DNA of 64,000 nucleotides, from NCBI RefSeq assembly GCF_024703995.1, contig NZ_JAMXQV010000003.1, positions 186,001 through 250,000 of the forward strand, read 5' to 3'. The notes below the pieces were generated by a model that did not search any database, was not told the DNA's origin, and saw only the letters and a list, made by a program, of their open reading frames with translations. Below, in pieces: positions 11,314-19,609 of the stretch (its first letter is position 1; the number at the start of each line of letters is the position of its first letter). This stretch comes from Amycolatopsis iheyensis. Its GTDB lineage: Bacteria > Actinomycetota > Actinomycetes > Mycobacteriales > Pseudonocardiaceae. A program made the translations under genes and the position numbers.

Positions 11314-11468
11314 CTGCACGCCGGCCCACCCCGTCCGCCCCCGTACGGCTCGCCGACGGCTGACTGCCGCTCACGGAGTCGATAGAACCGCCATCGACCG
11401 CCCGATGCCCGACCATTACCACCTGTGGGCGCATCCGAGCCACCGTTCGTCGCGTTGTCGGCGTGGCG

Positions 11469-11495
11469 GGGAACCTCATCCCGGTATCAGGCGTC
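11469..11495 (+). promoter_or_regulatory. ECF-sigma-like promoter
   Basis: GGGAACC at 11469-11475 followed, 17 bases after GGAAC, by CGTC at 11492-11495 fits the GGAAC-N16/17-CGTY pattern of extracytoplasmic-function sigma factors such as actinobacterial SigE. It lies 76 bases upstream of the small protein at 11571. Only the pattern match supports it. Confidence 0.4.
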
Positions 11496-11570
11496 ATAGT
11501 GCCGTAAGTAACACAATCGGCCCAATGGGCGAATGACTGGTAGTAGCGGTTCTCAGAGGAAGGCAGACCG

Positions 11571-11828
11571 GTGTCCGGTTCAGGAGTCGAGCTCACCCAC
11601 CGCGCGATGGCGATGCTGAAGGCGGTGGCAGCCGGCCGGGCGCAGATGTCGTGCAGCTGCGAGCCCGACCTCTTCATCGACGGATTCGCCTGTTGCGATC
11701 AGATCACGGCCCACGCGCTGGCCCACGGCGGTTACCTGCAGCCCGCCGCCGAAGGCGCCACCGGTCGCGTTCCCGCCGAACTGACCGAGGCCGGCCGCGC
11801 CGCGCTGGAGATCACCGCCGCCGCCTGA
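11571..11828 (+). CDS. Small conserved cysteine-containing protein
   Basis: An 85-residue protein starting at GTG after an AGAGGAAGG site. It has four cysteines: C-S-C-E-P-D near residue 27-29 and C-C near 40-41. An alternating helical segment reads T-A-H-A-L-A-H-G-G-Y-L. There is no signal peptide or membrane span. It looks like a small winged-helix- or zinc-site-sized cytosolic protein found in related actinomycetes, but I do not recognise a family. The ECF-like promoter upstream hints at stress control. Confidence 0.7.
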   Translation: MSGSGVELTHRAMAMLKAVAAGRAQMSCSCEPDLFIDGFACCDQITAHALAHGGYLQPAAEGATGRVPAELTEAGRAALEITAAA

Positions 11829-11902
11829 GCGTCACGCAGTGTCGTGAGTTCGAACGCGTGTTCGAACTCCCATGCCTCGGCTCGACCTGGCAGGCTTGAG
11901 CC

Positions 11903-13684
11903 ATGGCGGAACCCCCACCACCGGTGGACGACGAGGCGACGGTCTACCTCCCCAGCGAGCTGCGCGGAGCCCACTGGCCCACGCGCGACCTCGACCTCTC
12001 CCGGCGGCCCTACGACGAGTTCGCCACCCAGATCGTCGCCCGGCCGCCCGCGTCGCCGGTCACCGCCGGCCGCGGCGAAGGCGCCGGGTCCTCGCTGGCC
12101 CGTTCGAGCGGCCGGATGGCCGTCGCCTCCACCGTCAGCCGGATCACCGGGTTCGTCGCTAAGCTGCTGCTCGCCGCGGTCGTCGGCACCGGGGTCGTCA
12201 ACGACTCCTTCACCGTCGCGAACACACTGCCCAACATCGTCTTCGAGCTGCTCTTCGGCGGGGTGCTCGCCAGCGTCGTCGTGCCGCTGCTCGTCCGCTC
12301 CCAGGACGACCCGGACGGCGGCCGCGCCTACACGCAGCGGCTGATCACGATGGGGCTGGTGCTGCTGGTCGTCGGCACGGCCGTCGCGGTGGCGATCGCG
12401 CCGCTGTTCACCACCCTCTACGTCGACAAATCGTCAGCGAACGCCAACCCGGCCCTCACCACCGCCCTGGCGTACCTGCTGCTGCCGCAGATCCTGTTCT
12501 ACGGCCTCTTCGCGCTGCTCTCGGCGATTCTCAACGCGCAGAACGTCTTCGGCCCGCCGGCCTGGGCGCCGGTGCTGAACAACGTCGTCGTCACCGCCAC
12601 GCTCGTCCTGTTCGCGGTCGTGCCGGGGGAGCTGACGCTCGACCCGGTCCGGATGGGCGACCCGAAGCTGCTGGTCCTGGGGCTCGGCACCACGCTCGGC
12701 ATCGTCGTGCAGGCCGTGGTGCTCGTCCCGGCGTTGCTGCGCACCGGCTTCCGGTTCCGCTGGCGCTGGGGCTTCGACCCGCGGATCAAGGAGTTCGGCG
12801 GGCTCGCCGCGTGGATCCTCGGCTACGTCGTGGTGAGCCACGTCGGGTTCGTCGTGACGACCCGGGTGCTGACCCACGGGACCAGCGGCGGCGTCACGGC
12901 CTACAGCTACGCGTCCCTGCTCTTCCAGCTCCCGTACGGCATTCTCGGCGTCTCGCTGCTGACCGCGTTGATGCCGCGGATGAGCCGCGCGGCCGCGGAC
13001 GGCGACACCGTCTCGCTCGTCGGCGACCTTTCGCTCGCCTCCCGCATCTCGACGGTCCTGTTCCTGCCGATCTCCGCGGTGCTGGCGGTGGTCGGCACGC
13101 CGGTCGGCATCGCGATCTTCACCTGGGGCCGCGGCACCCTCGACGACGCCGAGCGGCTCGGCCAGACGCTGGCCGTCTCCGCGCTCGGGCTGCTGCCCTT
13201 CGCACTCGTGATGTTGCAGCTGCGCGTGTTCTACGCGATGAAGGACGCCCGCACGCCCACGCTGATCATGCTCGTGATGACCGCCGTGAAGATCCCGTTG
13301 CTGCTGCTGTGCCGCGGCCTGCTCGACGGCGAGCACATCGTCCTCGGCGTGATGCTCGTGAACGGCGCGGGCTTCGTCGTCGGCGCCGTCCTCGGCCAGG
13401 TCTGGCTGTGGGTGCGGCTCGGGCACCTGCGCAGCAAGCGATCCCTGCGGGTCGGGCTGATCACCTTGTCCGCCAGCGCCCTCGGCGTCGGCGCGGCGGT
13501 GCTGGCCGGCTACGCCGTGCCCAGCTCCCTCGGCGCGATCGGCGGCGCGTGGGTGAAGCTGCCGGTCCAGACCTTGCTCGGGATGGCCGTCCCGTTCGGC
13601 TTGCTGGCGCTCCTCAAGCTCCCCGAGTTCACGCCGGTGACCCGGCGCGTGGGTGGTCTCCTGCGGCGGTTCGCGCCTCGTTGA
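11903..13684 (+). CDS. murJ: Lipid II flippase MurJ/MviN-family protein
   Basis: A 593-residue integral membrane protein with about 14 hydrophobic spans after a hydrophilic N-terminal tail of about 75 residues, as is common in actinobacteria. The MviN signature is visible: A-S-T-V-S-R-I-T-G-F-V-A-K, then N-D-S-F-T-V-A-N-T-L-P-N-I-V-F-E-L-L-F-G. MurJ flips the peptidoglycan precursor lipid II across the membrane. It does not lie next to the trx/par genes that flank the main murJ of many actinomycetes, so it may be a paralogue. It is preceded by a 74-bp gap and followed by a small membrane-anchored protein. Confidence 0.88.
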   Translation: MAEPPPPVDDEATVYLPSELRGAHWPTRDLDLSRRPYDEFATQIVARPPASPVTAGRGEGAGSSLARSSGRMAVASTVSRITGFVAKLLLAAVVGTGVVNDSFTVANTLPNIVFELLFGGVLASVVVPLLVRSQDDPDGGRAYTQRLITMGLVLLVVGTAVAVAIAPLFTTLYVDKSSANANPALTTALAYLLLPQILFYGLFALLSAILNAQNVFGPPAWAPVLNNVVVTATLVLFAVVPGELTLDPVRMGDPKLLVLGLGTTLGIVVQAVVLVPALLRTGFRFRWRWGFDPRIKEFGGLAAWILGYVVVSHVGFVVTTRVLTHGTSGGVTAYSYASLLFQLPYGILGVSLLTALMPRMSRAAADGDTVSLVGDLSLASRISTVLFLPISAVLAVVGTPVGIAIFTWGRGTLDDAERLGQTLAVSALGLLPFALVMLQLRVFYAMKDARTPTLIMLVMTAVKIPLLLLCRGLLDGEHIVLGVMLVNGAGFVVGAVLGQVWLWVRLGHLRSKRSLRVGLITLSASALGVGAAVLAGYAVPSSLGAIGGAWVKLPVQTLLGMAVPFGLLALLKLPEFTPVTRRVGGLLRRFAPR

Positions 13685-13808
13685 CGACTACGGCCGGGAG
13701 CGCGATCCGGATGTCTCGAAACGGTAACGAGACCGCTGCGATCAGCACGTTTACATTTTCGGCGCGGCTTTCTACGATCCACCCGGATCAGCGATGGGGA
13801 GGTCGTGC

Positions 13809-14285
13809 ATGACGCGCAGGGCGCGCAGGCGGCGGGACCGGGTCACGGTCGACGAACTGCTGCGGGAGGCCGGAGCCCGGCCGCGCAAACCCGGCTCGCG
13901 CGCGGCCGAGACGGCGGCCCGGCGTGCTGACGAGCCCGAGCCGCGCGGAGCGGCGGGCCGGATCGCGCTGGCGTCGGCGGTGCTCGTCGTGCTGGGCGGG
14001 CTGGTGTTCGCGCTGGCGACCCGGCCCGAGCAGGTCCCGGGCTCCACGCAGTTCCCGCAGCTGCCGCCGGCCACCGGTGTCCCGACGTCGAGCGCGATCG
14101 CCGTGCCGACGCAGACGACGACGCCGTCCCCGGTCGTGATGCACGCGCGCAAGACACCGACCCCCACGCCGACGGTGACGGTCGACCTGCCGCCGTCGCC
14201 GACGACGACCGTCACGCTCCCGACGTCCACACCGGACTACCGCTGCTACCCCTACGGCTGCCGGCGCGGCGTGCCGGTGCGCTGA
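13809..14285 (+). CDS. Small single-span protein with Thr/Pro-rich extracytoplasmic tail
   Basis: A 158-residue protein with an arginine-rich cytoplasmic N-terminus (R-R-A-R-R-R-R-D-R), one transmembrane helix around residues 56-76 and a Thr/Pro/Val-rich outer tail ending in Y-R-C-Y-P-Y-G-C-R-R-G, with two cysteines. The ATG at 13809 is chosen because GGGGAGG stands 8 bases upstream; an in-frame ATG at 13794 would include that site. The 3' end overlaps the convergent permease gene by 34 bp. Function unknown; the location after murJ is only suggestive of cell-envelope work. Confidence 0.72.
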   Translation: MTRRARRRRDRVTVDELLREAGARPRKPGSRAAETAARRADEPEPRGAAGRIALASAVLVVLGGLVFALATRPEQVPGSTQFPQLPPATGVPTSSAIAVPTQTTTPSPVVMHARKTPTPTPTVTVDLPPSPTTTVTLPTSTPDYRCYPYGCRRGVPVR

Positions 14286-15622
14286 CGACGCAGCAGCAGG
14301 TAGGTGCCGGCGGCGAGGACGAACCCGGCGGCGAAGGTCAGGTCGCCGGTGGCGGGCACGGCTTTCGGGATCGGCGCGGTGTAGAGCGCCTGGTTCGCGA
14401 ACAGGCCGACCGACCCGACCAGGCCGACGAGGAACGCGGCGAACCCGGCGAGGTTGCGGTGCCGGCGATCGGTGAGCAGCTCGCCGAACTCCGTGCCGCG
14501 GCGCAGGTGGTGATCGGCCAGCAGCACGCCGAGCCACGGGCCGATCCAGTAGGCGATGACCAGCAGGAAGTTCTCGTAGGCGTGCCCGGCGTCGGAGAGT
14601 CCCAGCCAGGCCAGCACGAACCCGATCGTGCCGAAGGCGAGCGCGACGACCGCGCGCCGCCAGGCCAGCGGCAGCCGGACGCCGAGGGCGAGGAAGGCGA
14701 GCGCGCCGGAGTAGACGTTGAGGACGTTCGCGGCGACGGCGCCGAGTGTGATGGCCAGGAGCGTCGCGGCGGCGAGGAAGCCGGGGAGGTGCCCGGTGAA
14801 CGCCGTCGCGGGGTTGTCGTCGGCCGGGCCGGCGATGGTCGTCGAGGCGGCGCCGACGAGCATCAGGACGGTCGTGGAAAGGAACAGACCACTGCCGGCG
14901 TAGAGGCCGATCGCGCGTCTCGACGCGGTTTTGGGCAGGTAGCGCGTGTAGTCGGCGGCGTACGGGTTCCAGCCGGCGGTGTAGCCGAACGCGGTGCCCA
15001 CGGCGAGGAGGAACCCGCCGGTGCTGCCGGTGTTGGTGGTGGGCCCGGCTTTCGCGAAGGTGACCACGCTCGCGACGGCGAACACGACGGCCAGCACCAC
15101 GAAGACGTACTTTTCGTAGGCCTGGACGAGGTTGTGCCCGAAGAAGGCGATGACGATCTGCAGCGCGACCACGAGCACGAGGCAGGCGAGGGTGGGCAGC
15201 CCGGTGAGGCTGGTCAGGGCAAAGGCGCCGCTGACGCTGTTGACGGCGAACCAGCCGACGCCGGCCATCACCGACATCAGCGCGGCGGGCACCAGGTTGC
15301 CGCGGTAGCCGAACGCGGCCCGCCCGAGCACCATCTGCGGCACGCCGTAGCGCGGGCCGCGGGCGGACAGCACGCCGTGGGCGAGCGCGCCGAGCCCGTT
15401 GCCGACGACGGCGGCGAGCGCGGCCCGGGTGAAGGAGAGCCCGAAGGCGCTGACGGCGAGCACGCCGACGAAGACGGTGGCGAACTCGAGGTTGGGGGAG
15501 GCCCACGTCCAGGCCAGCTGCCGGGGCGTGCCGTGCCGATCGGCGTCGGCGACCGGCTCGACGCCGCCGGGCTCGACGGCCACCAGCTTGTCGCCGTAGC
15601 CGGGTTCTTCGTGGCTCGTCAT
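14252..15622 (-). CDS. NCS1-family nucleobase permease (cytosine/purine type)
   Basis: A 456-residue membrane protein with about 12 hydrophobic segments. It has the NCS1 pattern near the N-terminus (W-T-W-A-S-P-N-L-E-F), a G-P-R-Y-G-V-P-Q-M-V-L-G-R-A-A-F-G segment and the W-x-x-N-x-x-S core (W-F-A-V-N-S-V-S). This is the codB/purine-cytosine permease superfamily, which imports nucleobases or related heterocycles by cation symport. Cytosine is plausible because a yeast-type cytosine deaminase lies 4 kb away, but the two are not in one operon. Confidence 0.85.
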   Translation of the reverse strand: MTSHEEPGYGDKLVAVEPGGVEPVADADRHGTPRQLAWTWASPNLEFATVFVGVLAVSAFGLSFTRAALAAVVGNGLGALAHGVLSARGPRYGVPQMVLGRAAFGYRGNLVPAALMSVMAGVGWFAVNSVSGAFALTSLTGLPTLACLVLVVALQIVIAFFGHNLVQAYEKYVFVVLAVVFAVASVVTFAKAGPTTNTGSTGGFLLAVGTAFGYTAGWNPYAADYTRYLPKTASRRAIGLYAGSGLFLSTTVLMLVGAASTTIAGPADDNPATAFTGHLPGFLAAATLLAITLGAVAANVLNVYSGALAFLALGVRLPLAWRRAVVALAFGTIGFVLAWLGLSDAGHAYENFLLVIAYWIGPWLGVLLADHHLRRGTEFGELLTDRRHRNLAGFAAFLVGLVGSVGLFANQALYTAPIPKAVPATGDLTFAAGFVLAAGTYLLLRRQRTGTPRRQP

Positions 15623-15717
15623 GCGAGGACGGTAGGCGACGGAGGTTGCGGCGGTGTTTCCGTTTCCGGTGAGCGGAACGGGTCCCGCTCACCGGGCAGT
15701 GACTTCGGAAACCCGCG

Positions 15718-15757
15718 AAGACCCTCTCACCGGCCCCGATGCCGGTGAGAGGGTCTT
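15718..15757 (-). terminator. Perfect 17-bp inverted repeat, terminator of the chitinase gene
   Basis: The arms AAGACCCTCTCACCGGC (15718-15734) and its exact complement (15741-15757) flank a 6-base loop. The hairpin starts 26 bp after the chitinase stop and lies before the start of the divergent-side permease, where a strong terminator is expected. No long T tract follows on either strand, which is usual for actinomycete terminators. Confidence 0.7.
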
Positions 15758-15782
15758 CGACAGCCCCACTACGGGCTCAGTG

Positions 15783-16742
15783 TCAGCCGTTGTAGCCGGC
15801 GACGATCTTCGTGAACGCGTACTTGTCCTGCGAGATGCCGCTGCACTCGCCGCCGCCGCTGCAGTCGCGGTTGGTGGCCCAGAACGTCAAGCGGGCCAGG
15901 TGGTGGCTCGCCGCGTAGCCGCGGATGGAGTTGAAGTTCGCCACGGTGACGGTCTCGCCCGCGTTGTCGGTCTTGCCGTTCATCGAGGAGAGGCCGCTGT
16001 GCCGGTAGGCGGTGTCGTCGTTCCAGCCGAACGTGGTCTTGAGCTGGTTCTTCAGCCCGTCGACCGCGGACTTCGTCATCGCGGCCATGTCACCGCCGCT
16101 GGAGAAGTCGAACGGCATGACCGACCAGACGTCGACGTTCGCGCCGATCGCCTTGGCCTGGTTGATGAGGCGCTTGCCCCAGGTGTTCGGGCCGGTGGTC
16201 TCGGTGCCCATCGTGATCACCACGCGCAGGTTCGGGTTCTTCTGCTTGGTGAGCTTGACGGCGTTGAGGATCCGGTCCTGCACGGTCGCGTTCTCGAACT
16301 CGTCGGTGTTCTCGATGTCGAGGTCGATGGCCTTGAGCGCGTAGGCGTCGATCACCTTCTGGTACGCGCCCGCCAGTGCCGAGGCCGAAGTGCACTTCGA
16401 GCCCAGCTTCGTGCCGGACCAGCCGCCGAAGGAGGGGATCACGTCCCCGCCCGCGTTGCGGATGTTCTGGATCATCGTCTTGTCCGAGCCGGTGAGCGAA
16501 CGGCTGCCGTCCCACTTGGGGTTGCAGCCGCCGTCCGACAGCATGAAGGCGAGGGTAAACGCTTTCACGCCGGTGGCGGACATCGCCGCGGTCGGGCTGG
16601 TCTGCCCGCCCCACTGGTACAGGTACGGGGATGCGAGCACCGGGTCGACCGCGGCCATGGCCTGCGGAGCGAGCCCGACCGCCGTCGCCATCGCGGCACC
16701 GGCCGCGAGTGCGAGCGTGACCAGACGGCGCATGGATTTCAT
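15783..16742 (-). CDS. Secreted chitinase, glycoside hydrolase family 18
   Basis: A 319-residue precursor. The Sec signal peptide spans about residues 1-30 (M-K-S-M-R-R-L-V then a hydrophobic core, ending A-M-A-A). The GH18 TIM barrel carries the S-F-G-G-W strand and the catalytic I-D-L-D-I-E (DxDxE type). It hydrolyses chitin outside the cell. No separate chitin-binding domain is present. The ATG at 16742 is preceded by GGAGG at 5 bases; a further in-frame ATG at 16772 is upstream of that site. A DasR-like operator sits in the promoter, and a 17-bp inverted repeat follows the gene. Confidence 0.9.
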   Translation of the reverse strand: MKSMRRLVTLALAAGAAMATAVGLAPQAMAAVDPVLASPYLYQWGGQTSPTAAMSATGVKAFTLAFMLSDGGCNPKWDGSRSLTGSDKTMIQNIRNAGGDVIPSFGGWSGTKLGSKCTSASALAGAYQKVIDAYALKAIDLDIENTDEFENATVQDRILNAVKLTKQKNPNLRVVITMGTETTGPNTWGKRLINQAKAIGANVDVWSVMPFDFSSGGDMAAMTKSAVDGLKNQLKTTFGWNDDTAYRHSGLSSMNGKTDNAGETVTVANFNSIRGYAASHHLARLTFWATNRDCSGGGECSGISQDKYAFTKIVAGYNG

Positions 16743-16810
16743 GGGGTCCTCCAAACGAGCAGGTTGGAGCACCTCCGGTTTGAGGCGGCGGGATCATCCC
16801 GGGAGGAGCG

Positions 16811-16853
16811 CTGTGTGCCATCACACAGTGGACTAGACCAATGTGGGTGTCAA
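16811..16853 (-). promoter_or_regulatory. Chitinase promoter with DasR-like dre site and adjacent CRP-like palindrome
   Basis: On the minus strand a perfect -35 TTGACA (16853-16848) is followed, at 17 bases, by CACTGT (16830-16825). The spacer and -10 are covered by ATTGGTCTAGTCCACT (16842-16827), a close match to the dre consensus bound by DasR, the GlcNAc-6-phosphate-responsive repressor of chitinase genes. Directly downstream is the perfect palindrome CTGTGTGCCATCACACAG (16828-16811), of the GTG-N6-CAC kind seen in CRP sites. Placement 70-110 bases before the start codon fits repression and activation of chitinase. Confidence 0.72.
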
Positions 16854-16968
16854 CCCTCTTCGGTCGGAAAAATGACTTACTGTGCGCGAGCGGTCTCCCA
16901 GCGTCGGCGGTGTGAGATTCCCCTGAAGGCGGAGTGACACCGCGCCCCATTCCGGCTACTTTGCCGAA

Positions 16969-18231
16969 ATGGTGGGGGATTCCACGGTCGCCGCCGGCGG
17001 GGGACGCCGCCCGGGCCGGTTCCTGCCCGCCTTCGTTCTGCGCCGTTCGGCGCTGTGGCGCCTGCCCCGCCGGAGCCAGGTCTGCTACCTCGTGGTCGTC
17101 GACGCGCTCGCCGTCGCCGCGGTCGTCCTCGCCGCCGTCCGGTTCCCGCCGCTGGCCACGATGCTGACGCCGTTCGCGCTGCTCCTGGCCGGGATGCTGG
17201 TGTCGGCGGAGCTCGCCCGGCCGGTCGAGCGCCACCGCGAGGACACCCTGCTCGGCCCCGGCGTCGACACGCCGTGGATCTTCGCCGGGGTGCTGGTGCT
17301 CCGGCCCGGCCTCGCGGTCGCCCTGGTCGTGCTCTCCGCGTTGCACCAGTGGTTCCGGGTCCGCAGAAGACCCGCGTACCGGCAGGTGTTCGGCGCCGCG
17401 GCGACGGCGCTGGCCGGTCTGGTGGCCGGGGCGTTCCTGACCGCGACCGGCGTCCGGCCGCTCGGCGGGGTCCTCGACCCGCGCACCGTGGTCCTGCTGA
17501 CCGTCGCCGGCGTGGTGTTCCTGGCCGTGAACGCCGCGCTCGTCACCGCTGCCGACGGGCCGAGCCGCACCCCGCTCGCGGGCCACGCGTTCGACGCCGC
17601 GATGACGGCGTTCGCGTTGCCGCTGGCGTGGGCCGTCGAAGCCGCGCCGGCGTTGGTGCCGGTGCTGGCGGGCACGACGGTGGTGCTGCACCGCGGCGGG
17701 CTGGGCCGCGGCCGCCGCGACCATGTCACCCTCGACCCGGGCACGGGCGTGCTGACCGCGGCGTCCTGGCGCGGCGCCGCGGACGCCGAGGTCGACCGCC
17801 TCGGGCGCCACGGCCCCGGCCTGGCGCTGTTGCTGCTCGATCTGGACCACTTCCGCCAGCTCAACGACCGCTACGGCGTCCGCATCGGCGACGCGGTGCT
17901 CCGCGCGGTGGCCGACACGCTGCGCGACGAGGTCCGGTCGGCCGACCTGGTGGGCCGGTCGGGCGGCGAGGAGTTCGCGGTGCTGCTGCCGGGCACGGGC
18001 CGCTTCGACGCGATGGCGATCGCGGAGCGGATCAGGCTGCGGATCGCGTCGACGCTGGTGGCGTTGAAGGCGACGGGGGAGGGGCCGCAGTTCGTGGGGG
18101 TGACGGTGTCGATCGGGGTGGCGGTCTGCGCGGACGGCCTGCTCGGCGACACGCTCTTGGCCGCCGAGGCGGCGGTGCTGCGCGCGAAGGCGGCGGGCCG
18201 CAACCGGACGATCTGCGCGGAGCCGGGCTAA
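16969..18231 (+). CDS. Membrane diguanylate cyclase (GGDEF protein)
   Basis: A 420-residue protein. The N-terminal half (about residues 35-240) contains six to seven hydrophobic spans, and the C-terminal half is a GGDEF domain. The active-site loop reads G-G-E-E-F, a functional variant, preceded by five residues after R-S-A-D, which is an intact RxxD inhibitory site. The L-L-D-L-D-H-F-R-Q-L-N-D-R-Y-G segment supplies metal and base contacts. It should make cyclic di-GMP in response to a membrane signal. No EAL domain is fused. The 3' end overlaps the convergent S24/S26 gene by 4 bp. Confidence 0.88.
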   Translation: MVGDSTVAAGGGRRPGRFLPAFVLRRSALWRLPRRSQVCYLVVVDALAVAAVVLAAVRFPPLATMLTPFALLLAGMLVSAELARPVERHREDTLLGPGVDTPWIFAGVLVLRPGLAVALVVLSALHQWFRVRRRPAYRQVFGAAATALAGLVAGAFLTATGVRPLGGVLDPRTVVLLTVAGVVFLAVNAALVTAADGPSRTPLAGHAFDAAMTAFALPLAWAVEAAPALVPVLAGTTVVLHRGGLGRGRRDHVTLDPGTGVLTAASWRGAADAEVDRLGRHGPGLALLLLDLDHFRQLNDRYGVRIGDAVLRAVADTLRDEVRSADLVGRSGGEEFAVLLPGTGRFDAMAIAERIRLRIASTLVALKATGEGPQFVGVTVSIGVAVCADGLLGDTLLAAEAAVLRAKAAGRNRTICAEPG

Positions 18232-18569
18232 CGCGTCTTGCCCGCGATTCGCGGCCGGGGCACGCCATCGACCGAGACGCAGCTGCCGAAGACCCGGTCC
18301 TGGCTGGTCCAGCCGTTGACGCGGCCTCGGTTGTTGCTGATCTGCACCCGCTTCCGGGCCGGATCGACCGACGACACCAGGTGCAGGTAGACCGTCCCGG
18401 CGACCCGGGCGAGGACGATGTCGCCCACCGCCGGCTTCGCCGGATCCACCGGCGAGACGACCACTTCCTGCCGGCTGCGGATGAGCGGGATCATCGAGGA
18501 GCCGCTCGGCCGGAACGTCACCGAGGCGCCGCCGGCGACCCGGCCCGCCACCGCGTCCAATGCCCCCAT
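18228..18569 (-). CDS. S24/S26-like peptidase-fold small protein
   Basis: A 113-residue protein with the serine box P-S-G-S-S-M-I-P-L-I of the LexA/signal-peptidase fold and a downstream V-G-D-I-V-L strand. At the place where these enzymes normally carry the general-base lysine the sequence reads L-H-L-V, followed by N-N-R-G-R-V-N-G-W. Without an obvious lysine the protein may be an inactive or differently activated member. There is no membrane span, so it is not a classical signal peptidase. It is located 40 bp after the dioxygenase gene and is possibly co-transcribed with it. Confidence 0.7.
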   Translation of the reverse strand: MGALDAVAGRVAGGASVTFRPSGSSMIPLIRSRQEVVVSPVDPAKPAVGDIVLARVAGTVYLHLVSSVDPARKRVQISNNRGRVNGWTSQDRVFGSCVSVDGVPRPRIAGKTR

Positions 18570-18609
18570 CCGCCGATGGTGACAGGCCCGGTCCGATCAG
18601 CCCACCGAA

Positions 18610-19572
18610 TCAACCCATCGTGATCGCGTTCAGCTTCTCCCGCAGGTAGTCCGCCGCGATCACCTCCGGGTAGCTGACCTTCCCGAGCGGCGGCGCCAGC
18701 GACGTGATCCGCGCGTCGTGGTCGGTCTCGTAGAAGAAGATCAACGACACCAGGTCCTCCTCCGGGGCCGACGCCGCCGGGGGCAGCACGCGGTGGCGGG
18801 TCGAGCGCCAGCGATCGCCCGTCCAGCGGGCCATCAGGTCGCCTATGTTCACCGTGAACGCGTCCGGGTGGAACGGCGCGTCCTCCCACTCGCCCTCGGC
18901 CGTGTAGACCTGCAGGCCGCCGACGCCCGCCTGGCGGTCCAGCACCGTCACCGTGCCGAAGTCGGTGTGCGGGCCGATCCGGAACTGCTCGGGCGCCGGC
19001 GCGCCCACGTGCGTCATCGGCGGGTACCAGTTGATGTTGAACGTGTACGTCGGATGCCCGGTGTGGCGCGTGAAGTGGCTCTCCGCCAGCCCGAGCGCCG
19101 CGGCGAAGATCTCCAGCAGGTGGTCCGACAGCGCGCGCATCCGGCGCATGTACTCGATCGCCGTCTCGGCGAGCTCCGGCACCTCGGCCGGCCAGACGTT
19201 GGGCTGGAACCAGAACCCGTCGACCTCCGCGACGCCGATCGCGGTGTCCGCGCCCACCGAGTACGACTCCTTCAGGTCCGGCGGGGTCTCGGTGCCCTCG
19301 GCGTAGCCGTTGGCCTCGACACCGGGCGGCAGCCAGCCGCGGCCGCCGACCGTCACCGCGTAGCGCTGCTTGACGTCCACGGGCAGCGCGAAGAACTCCC
19401 GCGCCAGCTCCCGGGTCCGGTGGCGCAGCTCGTCCGGCACGCCGTGCCCGGTGACCAGCAGGAAGCCGGACTCCCGCAGCGCGCTGTCGATCTGGCCGGC
19501 CACCTCGGCCCGGCCCTCGGACGTGCCCGTGAACCACGGCGAAAGGTCCACTAGTGGAACGGATGACGGCAT
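18610..19572 (-). CDS. Isopenicillin-N-synthase-like Fe(II)/2-oxoglutarate dioxygenase
   Basis: A 320-residue non-haem iron oxygenase. It shows the DIOX_N part (V-P-L-V-D-L-S-P-W, G-F-L-L-V-T-G-H-G-V-P) and the catalytic domain with H-T-D-F-G-T (HxD) and the distal histidine in S-T-R-H-R-V-L-P-P, which also supplies the arginine that binds 2-oxoglutarate. A GAGGAG site precedes the ATG. The gene follows the cytosine deaminase by 37 bp on the same strand. Related eukaryotic enzymes include thymine-7-hydroxylase, so a role in pyrimidine catabolism is a reasonable guess, but the family is too broad to be sure. Confidence 0.85.
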   Translation of the reverse strand: MPSSVPLVDLSPWFTGTSEGRAEVAGQIDSALRESGFLLVTGHGVPDELRHRTRELAREFFALPVDVKQRYAVTVGGRGWLPPGVEANGYAEGTETPPDLKESYSVGADTAIGVAEVDGFWFQPNVWPAEVPELAETAIEYMRRMRALSDHLLEIFAAALGLAESHFTRHTGHPTYTFNINWYPPMTHVGAPAPEQFRIGPHTDFGTVTVLDRQAGVGGLQVYTAEGEWEDAPFHPDAFTVNIGDLMARWTGDRWRSTRHRVLPPAASAPEEDLVSLIFFYETDHDARITSLAPPLGKVSYPEVIAADYLREKLNAITMG

Positions 19573-19609
19573 TCCGGCTCCTCGTCAACACTGTCGGGAC
19601 AGCACTGTC

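Noticed and set aside
13713..13733. A 6-bp inverted repeat GTCTCG / CGAGAC after murJ.
   Set aside because: The short stem with a 9-base loop and no T tract is no better than expected by chance in this composition.
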